Of a stretch of DNA of 64,000 nt, positions 27,025 to 36,347 are shown in pieces. This DNA is from Pedobacter nanyangensis (lineage in GTDB: Bacteria; Bacteroidota; Bacteroidia; Sphingobacteriales; Sphingobacteriaceae). A program made the translations under genes and the position numbers. The stretch's first letter is position 1. Each line of letters opens with the position of its first letter. Under the pieces are notes generated by a model. It was not told the DNA's origin and made no database searches. It saw only the letters and a program-made list of their open reading frames with translations. The stretch spans positions 1-64,000 of the forward strand of contig NZ_QMHO01000012.1 in assembly GCF_003313505.1 (NCBI RefSeq). The letters are read 5' to 3'.

Positions 27025-30000
27025 TTAAAGATTTGCACCGTGGCAGTTCTTAAACTTTTTACCACTTCCGCAAGGGCAGGGCTCGTTACGGCCAACCGTT
27101 GCTTCTTTCCTAATGGGCTGCAAAGGTTGAGGCTCGCGGGTATCACCTACCAAGTCTAAATCAGACGGATCGCCATATTCTTGTTTGGTGGCATTTAACT
27201 TAGGCTGGGGCTTAGGGGCTGCTGCCTCCCTTACCTGCTCTGGCTCCTGCTGCATAGGAATACCGCCCTTAAACAAGAAACTAACCACTTCTTTGTTTAC
27301 CACGTTGAGCATGCCCTTAAACAAGTTGAACGCTTCCATTTTGTAGATAATCAATGGGTCTTTTTGTTCGTAAACAGCATTTTGCACCGACTGTTTCAGC
27401 TCATCCATTTCACGTAAGTGCTCTTTCCAGCTATCATCAATTAAAGCCAATACAATGGTTTTCTCAAATGATTTGGTAATTTCCTTACCGTTATTCTCGA
27501 TAGCTTTTTTAAGCTCAACCGGAACTTGGATTTGGCGCATCCCATCCGAGAAAGGAACTACGATCTGTTCGATCATGTCTCCCCTTTCTGCATAAAACTG
27601 GCGTAGCACCGGCATGGCCTGGTTTACCACCGCCTCTGATTTACGGATATAAAAAGCGGTTACTTCCGCAAACAATTTATCCGTTAGATCATGGATTTTT
27701 TTGCTGCTAAATTCTTGTTCAGTAATTTCAGTATCTACCGAGAAGTTTTTGATGACTTCCAGCTTGAAGCCTTCGTAGTTTGATTCTTCTTTGTATTCGG
27801 TTACGATATCTTCGGCAACATCAAAAATCATGTTGTTCATGTCCACGTCCAAACGCTCGCCAAACAGGGCGTTACGACGTTTAGCGTAAATTACCGAACG
27901 TTGCGAGTTCATTACATCATCGTACTCTAACAAACGCTTACGTACACCGAAGTTGTTTTCTTCTACTTTTTTCTGGGCTCTTTCGATCGAATTGGTGATC
28001 ATCGAGTGCTGGATCACCTCTCCTTCTTCGATTCCCATACGCACCATAATGTTAGAGATACGTTCTGAACCGAACAGGCGCATCAAATTATCTTCTAACG
28101 ATACAAAGAACTGCGAAGTACCTGGGTCACCTTGACGGCCAGAACGACCGCGCAACTGTCTGTCAACACGACGAGACTCGTGGCGCTCTGTACCGATGAT
28201 GGCCAAACCTCCGGCTTCTTTTACACCTGGTCCCAACTTAATATCGGTACCACGGCCGGCCATGTTGGTAGCAATAGTCACCTGGCCTGGCTGGCCTGCT
28301 TCGGCCACAATATCAGCCTCCCTTTGGTGCATTTTGGCATTCAATACGTTGTGCTTAATGCCCCTCAATTTCAGCATACGGCTCAATAATTCCGAAATCT
28401 CTACCGAGGTAGTACCTACCAATACTGGTCGGCCTGCTTCCGTTAGTTTTACAATTTCTTCTGCTACCGCGTTATATTTTTCCCTCACCGTACGGTAAAC
28501 GTAATCTTGGGCATCTTTTCTGGAGATGGTTCTGTTGGTTGGGATTTCTACCACGTCTAATTTATAGATCGACCAAAACTCGCCAGCTTCGGTAGTTGCG
28601 GTACCGGTCATACCACAAAGTTTATGGTACATACGGAAGTAGTTTTGCAGGGTGATGGTGGCATAGGTTTGCGAAGCGTCCTCTACCTTTACGTTTTCTT
28701 TTGCTTCAATTGCCTGGTGCAACCCATCAGAGTAACGACGGCCCTCCATGATACGGCCAGTTTGCTCGTCTACAATTTTCACCTTACCTTCATCAAGGAT
28801 ATATTCAGTATCTTTTTCAAATAAAGTATAGGCTTTTAACAACTGGTTGATGGAGTGAACACGCTCTGCTTTAACCGCATAATCACGCATTAAGGCATCC
28901 TTTTGGGCAATTTTATCTTCATTGCTCAAGTTCGATTTTTCGATCTCGGCAATTTCTGTACCTACATCAGGCAATACGAAAAAGCTTGGATCTTCCCCTT
29001 GTTGGGTAATTAATTCGATACCTTTTTCGGTTAATTCTACCTGATTGTTTTTCTCATCAATATGGAAATATAGCTCGGCATCTACTTTAGGCATGTTTTT
29101 AGATTGGTCTGCCATGTAGTAGTTTTCTGTTTTAAGCAAGGTTTGTTTGTTGTTGCCTTCGCTTAAAAACTTAATTAAAGCTTTATTTTTAGGCAAACCG
29201 CGGTGTGCACGTAATAATGCCAAACCACCTTCGCCTTCTTCTGTACCAACATTACCACTGTTTATTAAGGTTTTAGCAGCGTTTAAAGCCGATTGTACAT
29301 AAGCCTTTTGTGCATTTACCAAACGCTCAATGCGAGGTTTCAATTCGTGGAATTCATGTTGATCACCAAACGGAACCGGGCCCGAAATGATCAATGGTGT
29401 ACGGGCATCGTCAATTAATACTGAATCGACCTCATCCACCATGGCAAAATGCAATTTGCGCTGTACCAACTGTTCTGGTGTTTGCGACATATTGTCACGC
29501 AGGTAATCGAACCCGAACTCGTTGTTGGTTCCGTAGGTAATATCCGCTAAATAGGCCTTTCTTCTTTCTTCTGAATTTGGCTGGTGTTTATCAATACAAT
29601 CAACACTTAAACCATGAAACTCGAACAATGGGCCGTTCCACTCACTATCACGACGGGCAAGGTAATCGTTCACGGTTACGATGTGTACACCTTGCCCGGC
29701 AAGTGCATTTAGATAGGCTGGCAAGGTACTTACCAGGGTTTTACCCTCACCGGTAGCCATCTCGGCAATTTTACCGCTGTGCAGCACCATACCGCCAATT
29801 AACTGTACGTCGTAGTGCACCATGTTCCAAGCTACTTGGTTGCCCGCAGCTTCCCATTTATTGGCCCATAAAGCCTTGTCACCAACAATTTTTACATTGT
29901 TCTTCTTGGTGGCCAGTTCCCTGTCAAATTCCGTAGCGGTAACTTCCAAAGTTTCGTTTTCACTTAAACGACGTGAAGTTTCTTTAACTACAGCAAAAGC

Positions 30001-30327
30001 CTGGGGCAATAGCTGTTGCAAAACCTTTTCCAGCTCAACATTGCGCTCTTTACCTAGGGCATCAATCTCATCGTACAAATTGGTTTTTTCCTGCAATGAA
30101 AGCTCCGGGCTTTCGGCTTGGGTTCTTAAACCATTGATTTTTTCGTCGATACTGGCCAATGCTGATGCAATAACCGCTTTAAACTCAATGGTCTTATTTC
30201 TAATTTCGTCGTTGCTTAATGAAGATAACTTGGCATATTCCTCATTAATTTGTGCTACAATTGGCTGTAGCGCTTTTATATCTCTTTCTGATTTGCTTCC
30301 AAAAATTTTGGCTAAAAATCCTAACAT
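27025..30327 (-). CDS. secA: Protein translocase subunit SecA
   Basis: The ATPase motor that drives preproteins through SecYEG. At 1100 residues it is longer than the E. coli enzyme, as is usual in Bacteroidota because of insertions, here around residues 330-440 between NBD1 parts. NBD1 has Walker [10 protein letters not shown] and the [14 protein letters not shown] box. NBD2 carries the RGTDIKLG and [20 protein letters not shown] motifs. The C-terminal tail ends in the SEC-C zinc motif [14 protein letters not shown]. It is monocistronic. The secG gene is elsewhere in this window at 56841. Confidence 0.98.
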   Translation of the reverse strand: MLGFLAKIFGSKSERDIKALQPIVAQINEEYAKLSSLSNDEIRNKTIEFKAVIASALASIDEKINGLRTQAESPELSLQEKTNLYDEIDALGKERNVELEKVLQQLLPQAFAVVKETSRRLSENETLEVTATEFDRELATKKNNVKIVGDKALWANKWEAAGNQVAWNMVHYDVQLIGGMVLHSGKIAEMATGEGKTLVSTLPAYLNALAGQGVHIVTVNDYLARRDSEWNGPLFEFHGLSVDCIDKHQPNSEERRKAYLADITYGTNNEFGFDYLRDNMSQTPEQLVQRKLHFAMVDEVDSVLIDDARTPLIISGPVPFGDQHEFHELKPRIERLVNAQKAYVQSALNAAKTLINSGNVGTEEGEGGLALLRAHRGLPKNKALIKFLSEGNNKQTLLKTENYYMADQSKNMPKVDAELYFHIDEKNNQVELTEKGIELITQQGEDPSFFVLPDVGTEIAEIEKSNLSNEDKIAQKDALMRDYAVKAERVHSINQLLKAYTLFEKDTEYILDEGKVKIVDEQTGRIMEGRRYSDGLHQAIEAKENVKVEDASQTYATITLQNYFRMYHKLCGMTGTATTEAGEFWSIYKLDVVEIPTNRTISRKDAQDYVYRTVREKYNAVAEEIVKLTEAGRPVLVGTTSVEISELLSRMLKLRGIKHNVLNAKMHQREADIVAEAGQPGQVTIATNMAGRGTDIKLGPGVKEAGGLAIIGTERHESRRVDRQLRGRSGRQGDPGTSQFFVSLEDNLMRLFGSERISNIMVRMGIEEGEVIQHSMITNSIERAQKKVEENNFGVRKRLLEYDDVMNSQRSVIYAKRRNALFGERLDVDMNNMIFDVAEDIVTEYKEESNYEGFKLEVIKNFSVDTEITEQEFSSKKIHDLTDKLFAEVTAFYIRKSEAVVNQAMPVLRQFYAERGDMIEQIVVPFSDGMRQIQVPVELKKAIENNGKEITKSFEKTIVLALIDDSWKEHLREMDELKQSVQNAVYEQKDPLIIYKMEAFNLFKGMLNVVNKEVVSFLFKGGIPMQQEPEQVREAAAPKPQPKLNATKQEYGDPSDLDLVGDTREPQPLQPIRKEATVGRNEPCPCGSGKKFKNCHGANL

Positions 30328-30455
30328 GATCTATTTTATTGTTAAATGGTATTATTGTTCAGTTGGTTAATTGCTGAAATGCGTTAACTGTTTAATTGGT
30401 TAATTGTTTCGAAAACCAGCAATCACTTTGTATCGGCAATCGTATTCCGTTAATG

Positions 30456-30474
30456 CCTGCCTACCGTAGGCAGG
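30456..30474. repeat. Perfect palindrome
   Basis: CCTGCCTAC and GTAGGCAGG pair perfectly around a single C. It lies between the secA start and the small ORF at 30586. Such compact CCTGCC palindromes are often dispersed in related genomes. Only one copy is present in this window. Confidence 0.5.
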
Positions 30475-30585
30475 TCAAATCGCAAATCAGCACACAACAA
30501 CCAAGCCACACCCATAATACAGGTCAACTTGACAGCCGCAGTGTTTTCTGCGATTAACGGATATCGTGTTTGGCTTTAACAAGCG

Positions 30586-30888
30586 CTATGGGCTATTGTT
30601 CCTTGGGTTTTCAAGTGTAACCGAATAGGCGATAGGCTGGTTGCGGACATTATATTTAATGCAGTTATCGCTAGAAATCACGCCTATAGCGCTCAGCTGG
30701 TTGTTGGATAGGATAAAGTGTGGCAGGTGCTGCAGGTCCTGTATCGAGCGGATAGACGTTTGCTCAGAAGTGGTTTGCTGCCTGGCACAATACCGCTCGG
30801 TTAAATAGCGGGTCCCCTCCACACGATCGGCTTTGGCCAGGTGCGAAAGGCTGAAAAACACAAGAGATATGGTGACAAGATGCCTCAT
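30586..30888 (-). CDS. Small exported protein, unknown function
   Basis: A 100-residue protein with a signal peptide (VTISLVFFSLSHLAKA). The mature 80 residues contain two cysteines and a hydrophilic, mixed composition, for example GTRYLTERYCARQQTT and VISSDNCIKYNVRN, compatible with a single disulphide. No family is recognised. It is supported as real by a perfect TAGATTTG promoter box eight bases before its ATG. It has no operon partner. Confidence 0.55.
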   Translation of the reverse strand: MRHLVTISLVFFSLSHLAKADRVEGTRYLTERYCARQQTTSEQTSIRSIQDLQHLPHFILSNNQLSAIGVISSDNCIKYNVRNQPIAYSVTLENPRNNSP

Positions 30889-30896
30889 TATTGCGG

Positions 30897-30904
30897 CAAA
30901 TCTA
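30897..30904 (-). promoter_or_regulatory. -7 promoter box of the small exported protein
   Basis: TAGATTTG on the minus strand matches TAnnTTTG and ends eight bases before the start codon at 30888, giving a very short or absent leader. Confidence 0.55.
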
Positions 30905-31190
30905 GTTTTATTCTTTTATAATCAGAAATTTGATTTGGGCAAGGGCGCTTTGCGATGAGGTTTAACAGCAATTTAGTTATCCATTTAAGCCGCCTGTTTA
31001 GCTCAATTACTTGCCTTGTTACTGCCCAGGTAATTCCGTGCTCTCTAGCTAAAACAACTTAAAAGGCTGAACATCCAAGCTTAAGGCTCAATTTCCCCGC
31101 TCGGGGCTATACCACCTCCTTAACACCATTAAAATCTACTAAATTTATCTTCACTTTTAACTTTTTATGCCCCTCGTAAGCAGAAAGCAA
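30905..31190. other. Gene-free stretch between divergent genes
   Basis: About 290 bases with no credible ORF, no strong palindrome and no repeat. It separates the divergent small exported protein and purD. Only the two promoter boxes at its borders were recognised. Confidence 0.4.
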
Positions 31191-31198
31191 TATCTTTG
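31191..31198 (+). promoter_or_regulatory. -7 promoter box of purD
   Basis: TATCTTTG matches TAnnTTTG and ends four bases before the ATG at 31203. The purD mRNA is therefore probably leaderless. This also rules out the earlier ATG at 31167. Confidence 0.6.
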
Positions 31199-31202
31199 CG
31201 CT

Positions 31203-32474
31203 ATGAATATCTTACTAATAGGTTCTGGCGGAAGAGAAAGTGCTTTTGCCTGGAAATTAAGCCAATCGGAAAATTGCGACAAATTGATCATTGCCCCGGG
31301 CAATGCAGGCACCGCCAACTACGGAAAAAACGTAAACATCAATCCTAATGATTTTGAAGCGGTAAAAGCACTTGCGCTAAAAGAACAGATTGACATGCTT
31401 GTGGTTGGCCCCGAAGAACCTTTGGTATTAGGTATCCATGATTTTTTTGTGAACGATGAAGAACTGGCCCATATTCCGGTAATTGGCCCTAAAAAAGAGG
31501 GTGCCGTGCTAGAAGGAAGCAAGGATTTCTCTAAACAGTTTATGGAGCGCCACCATATCCCAACGGCAAAATCAAAATCATTTACCAACGCAAATTTAGA
31601 TGAGGGCCTAGCCTATCTGGCGCAGCACAGCCTTCCTATTGTGCTAAAGGCTGATGGACTTGCCGCAGGTAAAGGAGTATTGATTATCGACAACCACCAA
31701 GAAGCGCAGGATGAACTGAGGCTGATGCTGGATGGCAAATTTGGCAAGGCGGGCTCCACCGTAGTGGTAGAGGAATTTTTAACGGGCATTGAATTATCGG
31801 TGTTTGTATTAACTGACGGGAAAAACTACGTGACTTTACCAGAGGCGAAAGACTACAAACGTATTGGCCAAGGTGACACCGGCCTAAACACCGGCGGCAT
31901 GGGTTCCGTTTCACCGGTTCCTTTTGCAGATGCGGTGTTTTTAAATAAAATTGAAGAACAGATCATTAAACCTACCGTAAACGGCCTGGCCAGCGAAGGG
32001 ATAGATTATACAGGCTTTATCTTTTTCGGATTGATTAAAGTGGGCGATGAGCCTTACGTAATTGAATACAATTGCCGTATGGGCGACCCGGAAACGGAAA
32101 GCGTAATCCCAAGGATTGAAAATGACCTGCTTGAACTTTTTATTGCGAGCAGCAAAAAAGAACTGGGGAACTACCAGATCAAGATTAGCCCCAAAAATGC
32201 CGCTACCGTAGTGATTGTGGCCGGGGGATATCCGGGCGAATATGAGAAAGGCAAACCTATTTCGGGACTCGAAAACATCAGAGATTCCTATGCTTTCCAT
32301 GCGGGCACCATCTTGGACGGCGGCCTAGTTAAAACAAACGGTGGCAGGGTTTTGGCCATTAGCAGCGTAAAGGATACTCCATTTGAGGCCCTGCAAAGTG
32401 CCACTGCCGATGCCGCCAGAATATATTTTGATGGCAAATACTTTAGAGAGGACATTGGTTTTGACCTCATATAA
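31203..32474 (+). CDS. purD: Phosphoribosylamine--glycine ligase
   Basis: GARS, second step of purine synthesis: ATP-dependent ligation of glycine to phosphoribosylamine. The start MNILLIGSGGRESAFAWKL is the family N-terminus. The ATP-grasp domain shows LPIVLKADGLAAGKGV, EEFLTGIELSVF, the conserved KDYKRIGQGDTGLNTGGMG, and metal-binding EYNCRMGDPETE. At about 423 residues its length is standard. An in-frame ATG at 31167 would add 12 residues that do not fit the family, so the start at 31203 is used. It is a lone pur gene here, ending in a rho-independent terminator. Confidence 0.97.
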   Translation: MNILLIGSGGRESAFAWKLSQSENCDKLIIAPGNAGTANYGKNVNINPNDFEAVKALALKEQIDMLVVGPEEPLVLGIHDFFVNDEELAHIPVIGPKKEGAVLEGSKDFSKQFMERHHIPTAKSKSFTNANLDEGLAYLAQHSLPIVLKADGLAAGKGVLIIDNHQEAQDELRLMLDGKFGKAGSTVVVEEFLTGIELSVFVLTDGKNYVTLPEAKDYKRIGQGDTGLNTGGMGSVSPVPFADAVFLNKIEEQIIKPTVNGLASEGIDYTGFIFFGLIKVGDEPYVIEYNCRMGDPETESVIPRIENDLLELFIASSKKELGNYQIKISPKNAATVVIVAGGYPGEYEKGKPISGLENIRDSYAFHAGTILDGGLVKTNGGRVLAISSVKDTPFEALQSATADAARIYFDGKYFREDIGFDLI

Positions 32475-32550
32475 TCTCAATTTGAGGTAAAAATTTCTCA
32501 CTTATCAACATTTATTCGTAAACTTGTAGTTACAAGGTGCGATTATCCAC

Positions 32551-32595
32551 ATCCCGATTAGGTCTATCGCAATAGCACTGGTCGGGATTTTTTTT
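32551..32595 (+). terminator. Terminator of purD
   Basis: ATCCCGA (32551-32557) pairs with TCGGGAT (32582-32588) across a 24-nt loop, followed by a T tract of eight to 32595. This is a rho-independent terminator on the plus strand. Confidence 0.75.
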
Positions 32596-32633
32596 CACTA
32601 CAGCTATCTATTTGGCTAATTGGCACATTTTTT

Positions 32634-33431
32634 TTGTTACACAAACAGAACAATTATAACTGTAGCTTGACCAACAATCTAAATAAACCGTTTTACTACG
32701 CTCTCCTCGTATTAGGATTGCTAACGCTCCCCCTGTTAGGTTTTTCGCAACAAGAGCAACCTAAAAGAGTTACAGTAGTAGTTACCGCCAAGGAAATTAC
32801 TCCTCAAAAATTAGTACAGCTACCTGCCAACAATGTCCCATCAATAGTTAGCGGCAAACCAAAGGCTACTTTAAAGAAAAAGTTGCATACCCATATTACG
32901 GCGAAACCAAAAACTAAGCCCGCTACACAAACAACATCCGCAAAAGCACTTGCCGAGCCAAGCCCTAAAGCAATTAGTGCCCCAACGCCTAAAAGCAAAA
33001 GCGTGGCCAAGGAAAACATCATAGCCAAAGCTGTACCCAAAAACCAAAATACCGCAAAACCTGTAGCCATAGCTCCCCCGACCCCAAAAAAAGAAACTGT
33101 AGTGAAGGCCCAGCCCGGGCAACAAAAGGAAAACAAAAAGATTGACAAAGAAGTTGCTCCCCCAGCACCAATTACTACCGCCAATACTTTAGGCACCAGT
33201 GCCGAAATAGAAAAAACGACAAAACCGGAGGATAACGCAACCATACAAACCAACAGCAGTAGAGACACGCCCCAACTTTCGCCCGATGGACAAACCAATG
33301 CCACCAGCTACATCTGGATTGGTGTTTTCCTGATTATTGCGGGGGTGGTTCTTGGTCTTCTCTTTGGCAAACCAGCCTTCCTGATTTCATTTGTGGGAGT
33401 GGTTTTTATAGCCCTGGGAATTATTATATAA
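32634..33431 (+). CDS. Low-complexity Lys/Pro/Thr-rich membrane protein, unknown
   Basis: A 265-residue protein with no ATG start. TTG at 32634 or TTG at 32667 are the candidates; the second gives a cleaner signal peptide (NKPFYYALLVLGLLTLPLLGFSQQ would follow). Residues about 50-215 are low complexity, rich in Lys, Pro, Ala and Thr, such as AKPKTKPATQTTSAKAL and SPKAISAPTPKSKSVAKEN. Two hydrophobic helices close the protein (YIWIGVFLIIAGVVLGLLFG and AFLISFVGVVFIALGIII). The plan suggests a cell-wall-spanning linker between membrane anchors. No family is recognised. Confidence 0.6.
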   Translation: MLHKQNNYNCSLTNNLNKPFYYALLVLGLLTLPLLGFSQQEQPKRVTVVVTAKEITPQKLVQLPANNVPSIVSGKPKATLKKKLHTHITAKPKTKPATQTTSAKALAEPSPKAISAPTPKSKSVAKENIIAKAVPKNQNTAKPVAIAPPTPKKETVVKAQPGQQKENKKIDKEVAPPAPITTANTLGTSAEIEKTTKPEDNATIQTNSSRDTPQLSPDGQTNATSYIWIGVFLIIAGVVLGLLFGKPAFLISFVGVVFIALGIII

Positions 33432-33480
33432 ACACAACCTACTATCGTTATAATCGCTAGAAATAATACGCTACCTGTCT

Positions 33481-33711
33481 CATGTGCCTATATTTTTAAT
33501 TGAATCACATAGACCCCTAGCAAGCCCAATTGCATTAAAAACATATTTGGGCAGATCACCCTTTAAAAATTATCAGATTATTTAACCATGACCCCATGTG
33601 CCTATGTGGCCGTATTTTAATGTTGGATGTTAAAACGCTTTATCATCTTTAAAACCGAAAAGCAACCTAAATTGAACCACACAGGCACATCGCAAATCCA
33701 ATTGCATTAAA
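33481..33711. repeat. Two copies of a palindromic intergenic repeat
   Basis: A 40-base unit at 33500-33539 recurs at 33672-33711 with 32 of 40 identical positions, ending CCAATTGCATTAAA in both. Each copy is preceded by CATGTGCCTAT (33481, 33595). In the second copy CCATGTGCCTATGTGG at 33594 pairs imperfectly with CCACACAGGCACATCG at 33678, so the unit can fold. No gene lies in 33432-33778. Confidence 0.6.
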
Positions 33712-33726
33712 GCGGATCATAAAAAA

Positions 33727-33752
33727 GGGCTTCCACTTTTAAGTAGAAGCCC
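33727..33752 (-). terminator. Terminator of the TlpA-like gene
   Basis: A 12-bp stem (33727-33738 with 33741-33752) around a 2-nt loop. On the minus strand the one mismatch is a U-G pair and a run of T follows, so it terminates the gene ending at 33779. Confidence 0.8.
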
Positions 33753-33778
33753 CATTTATTGAAATCTTTCGAAAGATC

Positions 33779-34930
33779 TTATTTTGTTTTTTTATCCAAA
33801 ACCTCGGCAAGTTTTTTGTGCAATGCTCCACCTCTTAGGTCTTTTGCGATAATTTTACCGCTAGGGTCAACCAAGAAATTAGCTGGAATGCTTCTGATTC
33901 CCCAAGCCGTAGACACTTCGTTATTCCAACCTTGCATGTCAGACACCTGTGTCCAGGCTAATTTATCGTCTTCCACCGCTTTCAACCATTGTTCTTTAGT
34001 AGTTCTAGTGTTGCCACCATCCAAAGAAACACCTAAGATCGTAAAGTTCTTGTCTTTGAATTTATTAAAGGCCTCTACTACATTTGGATTTTCGTTACGA
34101 CAAGGACCGCACCACGATGCCCAGAAATCGATCAATACATATTTACCTTTAAAGTCTGATAGTTTTACCGCCTTGCCATTAGGATCATTCTGTGTAAAAT
34201 CCATTGCCAGTACACCTACTGCGGTTTTTTTAGTAGCTTCAATAATTTTGGGAATGCCCTGTCCGGTTTTGGTTGCCTTCAACTCAGGAGAAAGCGTAGC
34301 ATACAATTTTTCAACTTCGCCAACCACCTTGTCATTTGAGGCCAAAGAGCCTAATTGAACCAAACTGATATATGATTTTGGGTTGTTTTTAACGAAGCTT
34401 AAATAAACCGGAGTTTTTTGATCCCTAACAGCATTGTATTTTTCCATAAAAGCATCCATCACCGCCTCATCTTCTCGTTGCTCTTTGGTAAACTTTGAAT
34501 ACTCCTCGTTAAGTACTTTTTCTTTTTCGGTAAAAGGTTTCAACAAAGCAGCTAATTTTGCATTGTCAATATTTACAGGGGAACCGCCAGCAACTGAAGA
34601 CCTTAAGCTATCGGCACTGGTTACCGTAATGTTTCCCGGTTCAATATATAAGGCCATATAATCCATGTTACGGGTGTTAGCCCCTTTTTTATATGGGTTT
34701 ATGTTATTGAACAAATTGCCCATTACCGGTGTAGTAACCTTGCCTTTAAATTCAAACGAGCCATTATTTACAATAGCTGAATCAGTTACTCTTTGGCCGT
34801 TTTCAGGATACACAAGATATACCTTGTTACCATTTGCTACAGATTTTGCCGTTCCTTTTAGGGTAAAATCTGATTGAGCCATTAATGCTACAGGAGCTAG
34901 CAATAAGGCAGAAAGGATTATTTTTTTCAT
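33779..34930 (-). CDS. Exported TlpA-like thioredoxin with DUF4369
   Basis: A 383-residue exported protein with signal peptide ending VALMAQ. A DUF4369 beta domain covers about 20-115 (DFTLKGTAKSVANGNKVYLVYPE). A helical middle part follows. Residues about 240-383 form a thioredoxin-like redoxin domain with FKGKYVLIDFWASWCGPCRN carrying the CGPC site, and the family's cis-Pro region GIRSIPANFLVDPSGK. Such proteins reduce periplasmic disulphides or assist cytochrome c maturation, and DUF4369-redoxin fusions are a Bacteroidota feature. It has its own TATATTTG promoter box 67 bases upstream of its start. Confidence 0.92.
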   Translation of the reverse strand: MKKIILSALLLAPVALMAQSDFTLKGTAKSVANGNKVYLVYPENGQRVTDSAIVNNGSFEFKGKVTTPVMGNLFNNINPYKKGANTRNMDYMALYIEPGNITVTSADSLRSSVAGGSPVNIDNAKLAALLKPFTEKEKVLNEEYSKFTKEQREDEAVMDAFMEKYNAVRDQKTPVYLSFVKNNPKSYISLVQLGSLASNDKVVGEVEKLYATLSPELKATKTGQGIPKIIEATKKTAVGVLAMDFTQNDPNGKAVKLSDFKGKYVLIDFWASWCGPCRNENPNVVEAFNKFKDKNFTILGVSLDGGNTRTTKEQWLKAVEDDKLAWTQVSDMQGWNNEVSTAWGIRSIPANFLVDPSGKIIAKDLRGGALHKKLAEVLDKKTK

Positions 34931-34997
34931 TGTTTAAAGTGTTAGTGAAATAAAGCTTCGTAAAAAGCTTATCTGTTTAGTATAATAAGTTGTTAAT

Positions 34998-35005
34998 CAA
35001 ATATA
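34998..35005 (-). promoter_or_regulatory. -7 promoter box of the TlpA-like gene
   Basis: TATATTTG on the minus strand matches TAnnTTTG. About 67 bases separate it from the start codon, giving a normal leader unlike several other genes here. Confidence 0.5.
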
Positions 35006-35035
35006 CGAATATCTAAGTTTGGTTGGTTGTTTTTC

Positions 35036-36217
35036 TTAGAGGAGTTTTTGATAAGTACGCCACCACAAGTCGGGCATTTCACCCTTAACGGCGGTATTGT
35101 AATCATCGTAACGGCAAGGTACCAGATGAAAGCGTTCGTTTTTTGAGCCATTTGCAGGATAAGGCACCTGCATCCACCACCGATCTGATTTCTTGCTTTT
35201 CACAAAGTTTACTTCGGTAGCTCCGTCGTTTACCGTAGCCCGGTAAATAATATATTGCGATTTGGGAGTTAACGGAAAATCTTTCTTTCTGGCATAATAT
35301 CCATCTACAAAATACCAAACCATTTGGGACAGCAGCATGGCCGTTTGGCTTCCCTTATCAAAAGCTGGATTAAATTCGTAAAAGCCAATCGAAGTCAGCT
35401 TGTCGCTCATACCGGCATATCTGGCAATGCGGCAAGCATCCTCCCCATAAAAGCCATTAGGCACCATGTTCATATTGCCACAGGCATCACTGGAGCGGAT
35501 AGCCCCCATATCAAAACTCACCATGTTAGCATTGCGGATCACGGGCTCGGAAACAGACAGATCGGAAACAAACTCGCCCAAACGGTGCACGTCAAAATAT
35601 AGCTTGTCCATTACCCGTAAACTATCCTGACTTACAAAATAAGTTTGGTAGCCCATGTTGCTGTAGTTGAACAGATAATTGGGCTGATGCAGAAAAATCT
35701 TGCTCAGATAGCTCTGCGAGGTAGTGGCCACGCCTTCGGAATCATCCTCGTCAATATCAAACCGATTGTCGACCACCAGCAAATCTACCTTTTGCTCCAA
35801 ATGCTCGTAGCCCATATATTGTGCATAGGTAAGGTCTTGCCCTCCACCAATAATCACGGGCACAACGTTGAGTTTTACCAATTCGGCAACTACCGTTTTT
35901 ACGGCAAAATAGGTGTCTGAAACTTCTTGTCCTGCAATGATATTTCCCAAGTCCACCATCTTGGTGTTTGCCTGTCCTTCGTTAAGCAGGTAAAACTGTT
36001 CGCGGAAATAATCAGGCGCCAAAGAGCAACCATTGTTATGCACTGCGCCCCTATCATCTTTTACCCCAAAAATAGCCAGATCGTACTTGCCTTCTTCCAA
36101 TTCGGGGAAGGTATCCGTAAAAAATTCAACCTTCATTCCCAACTGACTGGTAAAGAAACCTTTCTTAGGCGTAAATTTTTCTGGGTCTATGGGCGAAAAA
36201 AAATCAGACAAAGTCAT
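35036..36217 (-). CDS. Arginase/formimidoylglutamase family protein
   Basis: A 393-residue ureohydrolase-family protein. The start at 36217 (MTLSDFFSPIDPEKF) is preferred over an ATG at 36262, because a near -7 box (GATATTTG) lies between the two. The ureohydrolase fold is seen in VIIGGGQDLTYAQYMGYE, DLLVVDNRFDIDEDD and VSFDMGAIRSSDACG. Compared with classic arginases the usual metal ligands are altered: GGGQDLT replaces GGDHS, and SFDMGAIR replaces SFDIDxxD. It may therefore be a divergent or metal-poor member. It probably acts on a guanidino or formimino substrate. Confidence 0.75.
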   Translation of the reverse strand: MTLSDFFSPIDPEKFTPKKGFFTSQLGMKVEFFTDTFPELEEGKYDLAIFGVKDDRGAVHNNGCSLAPDYFREQFYLLNEGQANTKMVDLGNIIAGQEVSDTYFAVKTVVAELVKLNVVPVIIGGGQDLTYAQYMGYEHLEQKVDLLVVDNRFDIDEDDSEGVATTSQSYLSKIFLHQPNYLFNYSNMGYQTYFVSQDSLRVMDKLYFDVHRLGEFVSDLSVSEPVIRNANMVSFDMGAIRSSDACGNMNMVPNGFYGEDACRIARYAGMSDKLTSIGFYEFNPAFDKGSQTAMLLSQMVWYFVDGYYARKKDFPLTPKSQYIIYRATVNDGATEVNFVKSKKSDRWWMQVPYPANGSKNERFHLVPCRYDDYNTAVKGEMPDLWWRTYQKLL

Positions 36218-36347
36218 AAAGCTATTTAAATGTTGCCCCCAAATATCTATTTTTGGGCGCATATATTAAGAGCCTGTTTAAAATTTATGTTTTAAATATA
36301 GCTTGTTTCGTTAAAAGGCAGGCTCCAACATTCTTTAAAAAAATGAA

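Noticed and set aside
31167-31202. Earlier ATG of purD at 31167
   Set aside because: The -7 promoter box at 31191-31198 lies after it, and the extra residues do not match the family.
32871-33304. Long minus-strand frames opposite the low-complexity gene
   Set aside because: They arise from the codon bias of the Lys/Pro/Thr/Ala-rich plus-strand gene; they have no domain or promoter.
33432-33480. Mobile element carrying the repeats at 33481-33711
   Set aside because: No transposase, terminal inverted repeat or target duplication could be seen.
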